DNA of 29,602 bases, taken from positions 1 through 29,602 of the forward strand of contig QNAG01000003.1 in assembly GCA_003641415.1 (NCBI GenBank), in the 5' to 3' direction. Below the pieces are notes generated by a model. That model worked only from the letters and a program-made list of their open reading frames with translations. It had not been told where the DNA came from and did not search any database. This document shows positions 22,924 to 29,602 of this stretch, piece by piece. Source of the DNA: Candidatus Zixiibacteriota bacterium (GTDB taxonomy: Bacteria; Zixibacteria; MSB-5A5; GN15; FEB-12). The stretch's first letter is position 1, and each line of letters starts with the position of its first letter. The position numbers and the translations under genes are program-made.

Positions 22924-24411
22924 ATGGGAATAGTTAGATTCTCTGCTATAGCGCTGGCCATTTTGGTTCTTCTCACGTCCGGGCTTCAGGCCAGTGGATT
23001 TGAGAACTCTGGGGTGGGCACCAAGGCAAGAGGAATGGGAGGAGCCTTCCGGGCTGTGGCTGATGACTGGACAGCTGCATATTACAATCCGGCTGGATAC
23101 GCAAACATATGGGACAACCAGTTGGGAGCCAATCTTGCTTTTGTGCACTACAGAAATGAGATAATTCCAGATTATCGCTGGGATGGTGTGTACGAAACTG
23201 GAATGTTCAATGATAAAACCAATTACAACGCCCACGAGATACTCTCTAATCCTTCTGCTGGTTTCATTGTGCGGTTTCCGGTTTGGGGAGAAACGGTGTT
23301 TGGATTGAGTGCTTACCAGCCGTTTGACTACAATATCACCTGGGAGATGTTTGAGATGCTGCCGGCTTACAACAGTGTTGCTGGTTTGCCGGGTGATCAG
23401 TTCCGTAATAATCTTGATGTTGTAGCATTTCAGTTAACAGCTGCACGTGAGTTTATTGAAGATGAACTTTCCCTGGGAATCGGCGTGCAACTACTCCGGG
23501 CGGATTTGCTTTACACCAACATTTTCTTCAGGGAAAATCCACTCTCATCCTCGGATGACCCAACTTATGATGATTTTGCGGACCGACCTTATGATCGCAT
23601 TCCTCAATGGAGTCGCAATGACGGTTTCGGATATGGTTTTGGACTGCGAGCAGGCATGCTTTGGAAAGCTTCAGAAAAAGTTGATATAGGCGCGACTATT
23701 GCTCTACCGTTCCCTATTACTGTTACCGGAGATGTGGAGAACCGCTTCTATATGCCTGACAATCCCACTCTTTGGCAGCAACTACCGGATGTTTACCGTG
23801 GTACGGTTGAACATTTGTTCCTTTCAGGACAAACAGTGATCCATCGGGCTAGCTTTGAAGCGAAACTCGATCTCCCACCTTCAATTGGATTGGGAATGGC
23901 TTACAAAGCCAGTGAGAAGTTAACTGTAACAGTTGATGCCGAATACACTCTCTGGTCTCAATATGAAGGCTTGGAATTTACATATACCGACCACGTCCTT
24001 CCTCGCGGTCCAGCTGATACTTCCGTATTTGCAAGGGAATTCTTTACGGATAATGTTTCCGCTCCGGTAGAGTGGGATAACGCTGGTAAGTTCATGCTGG
24101 GAGCAGCCTATGATTATGCGGATTATCTCACTTTATTAGGTGGTGTTTCATTAGACCAGTCCCCGGCTCGCAATGCAGCTCAGTTTACACCGCAGTTTAT
24201 TGATACTGGCAATAAAAAGGGGTTGAACTTAGGTTGTATTGTTCATATAGATCGTTGGGATTTAGGTTTTGTAACCAGTTATCAATCGCAACCAGATATG
24301 AATATAGACGGCTTTGCGGGACTTGATGCCGGAACAGCAGCTCAACGGTTTCCCGCTGAATACAAAGCCGCTACCTATGAAACTATCCTGTCATTTAATT
24401 ACAGGTTTTAA
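22924..24411 (+). CDS. Outer-membrane transport protein, OmpP1/FadL/TodX family
   Basis: 495 residues. The signal peptide MGIVRFSAIALAILVLLTSGLQASG is followed by FENSGVGTKARGMGGAFRAVADDWTAAYYNPAGYA, the hallmark N-terminal hatch of FadL-like porins (the GxxxxGMGGA...AxxNPAG motif). The rest is a beta-barrel pattern ending in an aromatic residue (ETILSFNYRF). FadL relatives carry hydrophobic compounds such as long-chain fatty acids or aromatics across the outer membrane; the substrate here is unknown. The start is ambiguous: ATG 22924 has GGAG 6 nt upstream and gives a normal signal peptide, while ATG 22879 would add 15 residues. The downstream lipoprotein starts 12 nt after the stop, so the two form an operon. 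Confidence 0.9.
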   Translation: MGIVRFSAIALAILVLLTSGLQASGFENSGVGTKARGMGGAFRAVADDWTAAYYNPAGYANIWDNQLGANLAFVHYRNEIIPDYRWDGVYETGMFNDKTNYNAHEILSNPSAGFIVRFPVWGETVFGLSAYQPFDYNITWEMFEMLPAYNSVAGLPGDQFRNNLDVVAFQLTAAREFIEDELSLGIGVQLLRADLLYTNIFFRENPLSSSDDPTYDDFADRPYDRIPQWSRNDGFGYGFGLRAGMLWKASEKVDIGATIALPFPITVTGDVENRFYMPDNPTLWQQLPDVYRGTVEHLFLSGQTVIHRASFEAKLDLPPSIGLGMAYKASEKLTVTVDAEYTLWSQYEGLEFTYTDHVLPRGPADTSVFAREFFTDNVSAPVEWDNAGKFMLGAAYDYADYLTLLGGVSLDQSPARNAAQFTPQFIDTGNKKGLNLGCIVHIDRWDLGFVTSYQSQPDMNIDGFAGLDAGTAAQRFPAEYKAATYETILSFNYRF

Positions 24412-24422
24412 GGAGGTCAGAG

Positions 24423-25880
24423 ATGCATAATATGATTAAAATTATAGCAGTCTTTGTGACTCTGGCCCTTGTCGTAGCACTGGCCTGTTCTGATCGTGGA
24501 ACGAACACACAACAATCGACTTTAGATCTACCGATAGCTCCTGGACGACATGATCACAGTTTCTATGATGAAATGATGGTCCAAATCAAAAACGCGCAGC
24601 AGATGGTATATATTGATGCATATATTCCCGAAAGAACCTTTAACCAGGATCCGCTACCGCTTGTTATCATGCTGCCCCCGCAGGATGGCACAGAAGAGTA
24701 TTTTTTCAATCACGGATTAGCTAAAGTTGCGGATGAGTTGATTGCAAGTGGTGAAATTGTACCTATGGCCATTGTCACTCTTAAGAACCATGAGTCTTTC
24801 GGTGGCTTTTTCTGGGCAGGGCGTGGAGGAGGAGCTGGGAATTATGACACTCTTATTGGTGGTACTTTACTTGACTTTCTCCATGAAAGTACATTTGGGC
24901 TATATACTGATAATCCCAAGTACCGCGGTATCAGTGGTATAGGTCAGGGCGCCTATGGTGCGTTTCGAGCTGCTCTCTTGCACGAAGACGCTTTTTCTTC
25001 AATTGCAGTCGCAGATGGTCCACTGGATTTTGATGGCGCTGATGGCGAGAGCGGTTTCATAGATTTGTTCGAAGGTGTGTTGGCTGAACAAGGTTTACTC
25101 AATTACGCTCCTGTAAATGATACTGGCTGGACTTACAGGTTCGACAGTTCCAGTGCTTTTCCCAATGCCAGAATGTTTATCGGAGGAGCTTTGGCTTTTT
25201 CTCCAAACGATACGCTGGTTATTCCTTTCGGTACAAGAGGCTATCCGTTGGAACCAATTCCAATGATTGATACGTTCCTTGTTGATAGGCTTATATGGAT
25301 TCCGGATTCCACTTTCTGGGCGTGTAACTCTTGGGAAGACGATATCACTTGTGTTGACTCAACAGAAGTAGAGGGGACAGAATCCTGGGACTTCGTTTAC
25401 ATTGATTCAACTCCTGAATTGGTAGTTGACACATTTATAGACACACTACGTTGGCAGATGGATGATACCGTGACTCTCTGTACTGAAATCGTTGATGTAA
25501 AAGAGAACAATTTCGAGTTTCATTTACCATTTGACAGCACGGGACAGCCGTATGAACCCATTTGGGATAATTTCTGGCTCCCAAATAACCTGGAAAATAT
25601 GCTGAGTACCTGTGGCGACAGTTGTTTGGAAAATGTAGATATTTGGATTGCCACTACTAAAGATCCCAGCGAACAAGATAGAACCTTTGGATATCAGACT
25701 CGTTCCTGGATTGAAACTTTGGAATCTCATGAATTATTAGAACCGGAGAATGTTTATGAATACTCCGGCTATGAAGGCAAACCCGCCACAAGCGATCAGT
25801 ATCTTTACGACTTGTTGCGAGAGATATTGATTTTCCACTCACGTAATTTCGAAGCGGCCGCCAGTGCTGCAGCAGAATAA
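24423..25880 (+). CDS. Esterase-fold lipoprotein lacking the catalytic serine
   Basis: 485 residues. The signal sequence has a lipobox-like end (VVALAC, Cys 20), so it is probably a lipoprotein. Residues about 35-200 resemble the esterase D/feruloyl-esterase alpha/beta-hydrolase fold: VYIDAYIPERTF, PLPLVIMLPPQDG, then YRGISGIGQGAYGAFRAALLHEDAFSS. In active relatives this elbow is GxSMGGYGA; here it is GIGQGAYGA with Gly in place of the nucleophile. The C-terminal GYEG that normally precedes the catalytic His is followed by KPATSDQ with no His. A long insertion (about 270-400) is Asp- and Cys-rich. It is therefore probably a binding protein rather than an enzyme. AGGAGG 6 nt before the ATG supports the start, and the gene is coupled to the FadL-like porin. 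Confidence 0.8.
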   Translation: MHNMIKIIAVFVTLALVVALACSDRGTNTQQSTLDLPIAPGRHDHSFYDEMMVQIKNAQQMVYIDAYIPERTFNQDPLPLVIMLPPQDGTEEYFFNHGLAKVADELIASGEIVPMAIVTLKNHESFGGFFWAGRGGGAGNYDTLIGGTLLDFLHESTFGLYTDNPKYRGISGIGQGAYGAFRAALLHEDAFSSIAVADGPLDFDGADGESGFIDLFEGVLAEQGLLNYAPVNDTGWTYRFDSSSAFPNARMFIGGALAFSPNDTLVIPFGTRGYPLEPIPMIDTFLVDRLIWIPDSTFWACNSWEDDITCVDSTEVEGTESWDFVYIDSTPELVVDTFIDTLRWQMDDTVTLCTEIVDVKENNFEFHLPFDSTGQPYEPIWDNFWLPNNLENMLSTCGDSCLENVDIWIATTKDPSEQDRTFGYQTRSWIETLESHELLEPENVYEYSGYEGKPATSDQYLYDLLREILIFHSRNFEAAASAAAE

Positions 25881-25900
25881 TTTCAATATGTGATTTGTCT

Positions 25901-25933
25901 AAACCCGGAAGAGTTATTCTTCCGGGTTTTTTT
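25901..25933 (+). terminator. Rho-independent terminator of the porin-lipoprotein operon
   Basis: AAACCCGGAAGA and TCTTCCGGGTTT form a perfect 12-bp stem around loop GTTAT, followed by further T residues. It begins 20 nt after the lipoprotein stop. Confidence 0.93.
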
Positions 25934-26033
25934 GCCACTTGCAATTATTATTTGATTTAATGTCAGTAGAAACGAATTGGATACTGTAGGAGTTTTGATA
26001 ACTGCTGCTATGCAGGCCCTAATAGTACCGATA

Positions 26034-26049
26034 AGTACTTCAAAGTACT
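26034..26049. repeat. Perfect palindrome AGTACTT-CA-AAGTACT
   Basis: Seven-base arms with a 2-base centre, about 160 nt upstream of the zinc-ribbon repeat protein. This could be an operator; no known consensus is assigned. Confidence 0.4.
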
Positions 26050-26210
26050 GATCTGTGTCTCCGGTTGTTTTCTTTCAAATACAGAAACCGTCCAAACGAT
26101 ACCGAATCATGAAGTAGCCTCTTGGAAAATAAATATTGCCTGTGAATATTCCTAAATGCACTTAGTATATAATGTAGCGTATATGGTTAGAAGCCGTAGG
26201 AGTGGTATTT

Positions 26211-26828
26211 ATGTTCTGTCCCGGATGCAAATGTGATTTTATCGGCTGGAAAGGAAAATGTCCTGTTTGTAAAAAAACTATGGTCGAAAAGTACTTTCCC
26301 CGGTTCCAACCGCGAGGAAAGATAATTGACTACGAGGGACTCGCGGAGTTAGTCGGTGAGTCAGGGGGTAGGTTGGAAATGGAACTGACTGCTGCAGAAG
26401 TTGGCAAAGCGAGGAGATTCCGCTTTCCGTATATAGGATATGGTTTTGCTTGGACAAAGAGAATGAAAGGAAACCAGGACAATTTTCCAGTGGAGCTCTG
26501 GACCACTGAAGTTGGAATCGATAAAGTTTGGACATTCCCATATTTTGGACATGGCTTTGCCCGGGAACAAAAAATGATTGGATTCGTTGGTGGCAATGAG
26601 ATAACTCTCGTAGCAAATGAAATTGCCAGGGAAAAGAAGTGGGGATTCCCGTATCGGGGTTACGGGTATGGTTGGACAATGGAAATGTCTGGCAAGTGCG
26701 GGGATTTGCTGCAAGGCAGGCTTATCACCACAAAAGCAGGTAGAAAAAAGGAGTGGCAATTCCCCTACCAGGGATATGGTTATGCTTGGGCAGATAGAGC
26801 CACGCTTACTCTGTCGTTAAATAAATGA
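26211..26828 (+). CDS. Zinc-ribbon protein with four FPYxGYG repeats
   Basis: 205 residues, not recognised as a named family. The N-terminus has a probable zinc ribbon: C3-x2-C6 (FCPGCKC) and C17-x2-C20 (CPVC). After a linker (about 25-53), four tandem units of 37-38 residues follow. Each is a variable strand-rich half, a basic K/R stretch, then W/F-x-FPY-x-G-(Y/H)-G-(Y/F)-(A/G)-(W/R); FPY lies at 72, 109, 146 and 184. There is no signal peptide or membrane segment, so the protein is likely cytoplasmic. The ATG at 26211 has TAGGAG 8 nt upstream; a GTG three codons earlier would overlap that site. It is followed on the same strand by the pseudokinase gene after about 240 nt. A ligand-binding role for the aromatic repeats is a guess. 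Confidence 0.82.
   Translation: MFCPGCKCDFIGWKGKCPVCKKTMVEKYFPRFQPRGKIIDYEGLAELVGESGGRLEMELTAAEVGKARRFRFPYIGYGFAWTKRMKGNQDNFPVELWTTEVGIDKVWTFPYFGHGFAREQKMIGFVGGNEITLVANEIAREKKWGFPYRGYGYGWTMEMSGKCGDLLQGRLITTKAGRKKEWQFPYQGYGYAWADRATLTLSLNK
26373..26825 (+). repeat. Region encoding four tandem 37-38-residue repeats
   Basis: The conserved core FPY-x-G-(Y/H)-G recurs at codon spacing 37, 37 and 38. The variable halves differ strongly (EMELTAAEVGKAR, PVELWTTEVGIDK, ITLVANEIAREKK, GRLITTKAGRKKE), so the duplication is old rather than recent. Confidence 0.85.
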
Positions 26829-27070
26829 GTAAACTTAATTTGCTAAACCAAAGAAACATGACTTGTGACTCCCCTGACATAATTGGAATGTTCCTTTACT
26901 CTACACTTGAAATTGTATGAGATAACAGCTTAAGTAATACCTTACCAAGCCGTTTCCTTCAGGTGGGGGTACAGTGCAGCGAAGTTACCGGCGTTGCATT
27001 TGTTTCTCATATTGTGCTATGCCTCTTAATACCCCTCAAGTTTCTGCCCTTCGCATCCGTTAACAATAGT

Positions 27071-28021
27071 ATGGATCAGTCATTACCATCACAAATTCTT
27101 CAGTATGCTTTGGCCGAGAAGCTTGGTGAAAATAGAGTTGGTGAAATATATCAGGCTTGGGATTCAACAATGGAGAGAATTGTGGTTCTCAGGCTGGTAC
27201 CTGCTGAACTTAGTAGCAACCGAGTGTTCAGAACACAATGCCTGTCTACTTTACGAACGATGGCTGGCATGGCTCATGCCAACATCGGTGGCGTCTTTAG
27301 TGCTACCGAGGTTGATGGAAAACTGGTTATAGTCCTTGAGTATATTCCAGGTACAACTCTAAAGGAAATGATAACTTCAGGTCCGCTCGACAACGTTGAG
27401 TTCCTCCGAATCGCCATACCTATAATCCGAGGTTTGAAATATGCTCATGAGCATGGTATTGTCCACGGAAATATAAGGCCATCAAATATCATTATAGCGG
27501 AAGACGGCGTTGTAAAACTGATGGATTTTGGGCTTTCCCTTCATATTGTTGAAGAAAGTCTTTCGTCTATCGACACTGACCTGAGGGTGGTCAGATACCG
27601 TTCGGTTGAGCATGTCCTCAATAGTGATATCACACCAACATCGGATATTTTCTCAATTGGAGCTGTTTTCTGGGAACTTCTTACCAGTAAACCAGCATTT
27701 GTTGGGAATTCGGTCCAAGAAATCGAGGATGCCATTCTGAATGGACGATTAGATTTTAATCTTCTTTACACTAAGTACAAACTGCCCGGTGATACGGTTC
27801 TCTTGCTCGAGAACCTATTGGCAAGAAAGCCTGATGATCGGTTCAGCAGTACCAATGAACTATTAGTTACACTTGAAGCCATGCAGTCGTTCGAGGAGGG
27901 CAATGCTACTCGTACTTTTTTCCATGTCAGACCTTCAACGCCGCGTCAGTATTTGCTGCTTTCCCTTTTAGCTGTTCTGATGGTCATTCTGTGGCTTGTG
28001 TTAACGACTGTAGGTCGGTAG
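27071..28021 (+). CDS. Membrane-anchored Ser/Thr-kinase-like protein (predicted pseudokinase)
   Basis: 316 residues: a bacterial Ser/Thr kinase fold (about 8-278) and one C-terminal membrane helix (LLLSLLAVLMVILWLVL), probably with the kinase domain in the cytoplasm. The glycine loop is LGENRVGEIY. The beta3 Lys of VALK is Arg (VVLRLV), the helix-C Glu is not found, and HRDIKPAN is HGNIRPSN, so the catalytic Asp is Asn. DFG (MDFGLS) is kept. The APE region reads YRSVEHV, and SDIFSIGAVFWELLTSKPAF (subdomain IX) is well preserved. It therefore probably binds nucleotide or a partner without phosphorylating. The frame opens at a GTG at 26963, but kinase homology begins after the ATG at 27071; neither has a good Shine-Dalgarno. 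Confidence 0.83.
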   Translation: MDQSLPSQILQYALAEKLGENRVGEIYQAWDSTMERIVVLRLVPAELSSNRVFRTQCLSTLRTMAGMAHANIGGVFSATEVDGKLVIVLEYIPGTTLKEMITSGPLDNVEFLRIAIPIIRGLKYAHEHGIVHGNIRPSNIIIAEDGVVKLMDFGLSLHIVEESLSSIDTDLRVVRYRSVEHVLNSDITPTSDIFSIGAVFWELLTSKPAFVGNSVQEIEDAILNGRLDFNLLYTKYKLPGDTVLLLENLLARKPDDRFSSTNELLVTLEAMQSFEEGNATRTFFHVRPSTPRQYLLLSLLAVLMVILWLVLTTVGR

Positions 28022-28059
28022 AAGGGCGCCAATTCAAAGAGCTGCTTTCTTGTGTAGTC

Positions 28060-28461
28060 TTACTTGGTTATTTTTCGAAAATGCCAACACACGGTGTCGC
28101 CAGTTCGGGTCAGAAAACGGTCACAGGCTACCTGCCCTACTGATCCATTCACCGAATACAGCCAGTACATTCCATCCCCGTTTTCAACAGAGTCGATACC
28201 GGTAACAAATACTCCCATAACAGACGATTTCTTCTCCACTTGGTGATTGCTCTCAAGCACGTCGAGGACAGTCATCGATTCAGCTCCAGCTATTTCAATC
28301 ACAATGCTGTCGGTATAGCCTTCTTTACCGACTGTATCGGAATCAATACCGCCTGTTGTAGAATTGTCATCTACTTTCTTAATGCATGCTAAAGGGTACA
28401 CTAAACAGACTACAAGGACAGCGATTATCAAAGAGACAGTTTTTTTATTGAGATGGCTCAT
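28060..28461 (-). CDS. Small DUF4430-type lipoprotein
   Basis: 133 residues. The signal sequence ends in YPLAC (Cys 26), a reasonable lipobox. The mature part has a strand-rich fold ending in GVFVTGIDSVENGDGMYWLYSVNG and DRFLTRTGDTVCWHF. This is the pattern of DUF4430 (the beta-grasp-like domain also found at the C-terminus of transcobalamin), including the MYWxYxVNG core. In other proteins this domain takes part in cobalamin or surface-ligand binding; the function here is not known. It is transcribed convergently to the pseudokinase gene, 38 nt apart. Confidence 0.8.
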   Translation of the reverse strand: MSHLNKKTVSLIIAVLVVCLVYPLACIKKVDDNSTTGGIDSDTVGKEGYTDSIVIEIAGAESMTVLDVLESNHQVEKKSSVMGVFVTGIDSVENGDGMYWLYSVNGSVGQVACDRFLTRTGDTVCWHFRKITK

Positions 28462-28814
28462 AGGTCTTTCCTCAAAACCGATTATTTTATATTAAGAAAT
28501 AACTCAGATTTGCATTATACAAGAGTTGTTTTAATTCTTATATTCTCTTGATTTTGCATTGCCAAGTAGTCATTGATTCACATGGTTTTCACCACAAAAC
28601 GAACCATTTATTCTAATCCATATTATAAAAGAACGGCATAATGATTGCAATAACAGTAAGACTATCAAGTGCAACTTTCCCTAAATTCGCTTGCGGAATT
28701 TGATTGCTGTAGCTATTTTTGAGGCCTGTTATCAGACTGTCTATTAACAGAAGTGCTGTTGAGGATTGTAGATTATTAAAATGGAAAATACATGTCAAAT
28801 AAAGTGATTCAAAC
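28462..28814. other. AT-rich divergent intergenic region, 353 nt
   Basis: It lies between the DUF4430 lipoprotein (minus) and iorA (plus). A perfect minus-strand TATAAT (28514-28519) about 50 nt before the lipoprotein start is flanked by CAAGAG/CTCTTG arms (28520-28525 and 28545-28550). No convincing promoter for iorA and no credible ORF were found. Confidence 0.5.
28514..28519 (-). promoter_or_regulatory. Candidate -10 element of the DUF4430 lipoprotein gene
   Basis: TATAAT preceded by CTTG on the minus strand. No -35 match is found at the expected spacing. A CAAGAG...CTCTTG inverted repeat covers the -35 region and may be an operator. Confidence 0.4.
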
Positions 28815-29602
28815 ATGAAAGAACTACTGTCAGGAAATGAAGCGGTCGCTCGCGGTGCCTATGAAGCTGGTGTCAAGGTAGCTGTGGCCTACCCCGGGAC
28901 CCCTTCAACGGAGATACTGGAAACGCTCGCGGCTAAATACCGATCGATATATTCACAGTGGTCTCCGAATGAAAAGGTGGCTTATGAAGTCGGTATTGGC
29001 GCTTCGCTCGGTGGAGCGAGGACACTGGTTGCCATGAAGCATGTGGGTGTCAATGTCGCAGCCGATCCGTTTATGACACACTCCTATACAGGTGTCAACG
29101 CCGGGTTTGTGCTGATATCGGCTGACGACCCCGAAATGCATTCTTCGCAAAACGAACAGGACAACCGCTTCTACGCTCGTTTCGCTCAGGTACCGATGCT
29201 GGAGCCGTCGGATTCCCAAGAATCAAAGGACATGCTCCTTATAGCACTAGAAATATCCGAACAGTTTGACACGCCGGTTATGCTGCGCATGACTACCCGC
29301 ATTTCACACTCCAAGGGTATTGTAGAGCTCGGCGAACAGGTAAATATCGAAGGTGAAAAGTTCGTCAAAGAACCGACTAAATACGTTATGGTTCCCGGTA
29401 ACGCATGTGGCCGCCACATTTTAGTGACCGAACGTTTGGAAAAACTCAAAGAGTATTCCGAAAAAACGACATTGAACATAATTGAGAACAACGGTTCCAA
29501 AGTTGGCATCATCTCTGGTGGTGTTGCCTATCAATACGCCAAAGAAGTTTTACCAGATGCTGATTACCTCAAGCTCGGTTTTAGCTATCCGCTTCCAATG
29601 AA
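28815..29602 (+). CDS. iorA: Indolepyruvate:ferredoxin oxidoreductase alpha subunit, N-terminal part (cut by window edge)
   Basis: The frame is open from the ATG at 28815 to the window end (262 codons). It begins MKELLSGNEAVARGAYEAGV, followed by VAYPGTPSTEILETLA and WSPNEKVAYEVGIGASLGG. It then has VAMKHVGVNVAADPFMTHSYTGVNAGFVLISADDPEMHSSQNEQDNR in short conserved blocks. This is the pyruvate-ferredoxin-oxidoreductase-like TPP-family N-terminus of IorA. The enzyme oxidatively decarboxylates aryl pyruvates from aromatic amino acids to aryl-acetyl-CoA with ferredoxin, typical of anaerobes. IorB would be expected downstream. No strong Shine-Dalgarno precedes the start. Confidence 0.93.
   Translation, partial: MKELLSGNEAVARGAYEAGVKVAVAYPGTPSTEILETLAAKYRSIYSQWSPNEKVAYEVGIGASLGGARTLVAMKHVGVNVAADPFMTHSYTGVNAGFVLISADDPEMHSSQNEQDNRFYARFAQVPMLEPSDSQESKDMLLIALEISEQFDTPVMLRMTTRISHSKGIVELGEQVNIEGEKFVKEPTKYVMVPGNACGRHILVTERLEKLKEYSEKTTLNIIENNGSKVGIISGGVAYQYAKEVLPDADYLKLGFSYPLPM

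Noticed and set aside
26963..27070. N-terminal extension of the pseudokinase from a GTG, containing a hydrophobic stretch
   Set aside because: There is no ribosome-binding site, and kinase homology begins just after the ATG at 27071. I cannot exclude it fully.
28613..28816. 67-residue minus-strand ORF with a hydrophobic end, upstream of iorA
   Set aside because: It overlaps the iorA start by 2 nt, has no Shine-Dalgarno, lies in AT-rich intergenic DNA and shows no recognisable motif.

Overview
The window looks like a chromosomal piece of an anaerobic or microaerophilic Gram-negative-type bacterium from an uncultivated lineage. I suspect Candidatus Zixibacteria or a relative, from three things: the dockerin-tailed secreted protease, the 'PNGGE' repeat surface protein, and a dense rubrerythrin / flavodiiron / superoxide-reductase set. 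The taxonomic call is an inference from protein style, not from a marker gene. No insertion sequence, CRISPR array or prophage is visible.

Region 1 (1-6.6 kb, all minus strand) is an oxygen-defence and iron-storage cluster. In transcription order it runs: PerR-type regulator, AhpC, desulfoferrodoxin, rubrerythrin-like ferritin, ferritin, a second peroxiredoxin, flavodiiron protein, rubredoxin (54 aa), rubrerythrin, ZIP metal transporter, and the start of cytochrome bd subunit I (cut by the window edge). The second peroxiredoxin has an in-frame TGA exactly where the peroxidatic cysteine should be. A perfect 8-bp hairpin with a GU-containing loop lies 9 nt downstream. I read it as a selenocysteine peroxiredoxin with a bacterial SECIS element, and this is the best finding of the window. 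A conventional pipeline would split it into two fragments.

Region 2 (6.7-14.7 kb) holds a DUF3524 glycosyltransferase resembling the vertebrate tRNA-queuosine mannosyltransferase, a 1311-residue lipoprotein with a cohesin-like domain and FN3/PNGGE repeats, a divergent papain-family secreted protease ending in a dockerin, and tRNA-Arg(CCT).

Region 3 (15-22.3 kb, minus strand) is an exopolysaccharide locus: an SLBB/Wza-like exporter, an aminotransferase-fold protein without its PLP lysine, a polyprenyl glycosylphosphotransferase and a Wzi-like outer-membrane protein. Two sigma-54 (-24/-12) promoter matches head the first two genes, with a strong terminator between them.

Region 4 (22.7-28.5 kb) holds a FadL-type porin followed by an esterase-fold lipoprotein without its nucleophile, a zinc-ribbon protein with four 37-residue 'FPYxGYG' repeats, a membrane-anchored pseudokinase, and a small DUF4430 lipoprotein. 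The window ends inside iorA (indolepyruvate:ferredoxin oxidoreductase alpha). The window thus carries three apparently catalytically dead members of enzyme families (aminotransferase, esterase, kinase).
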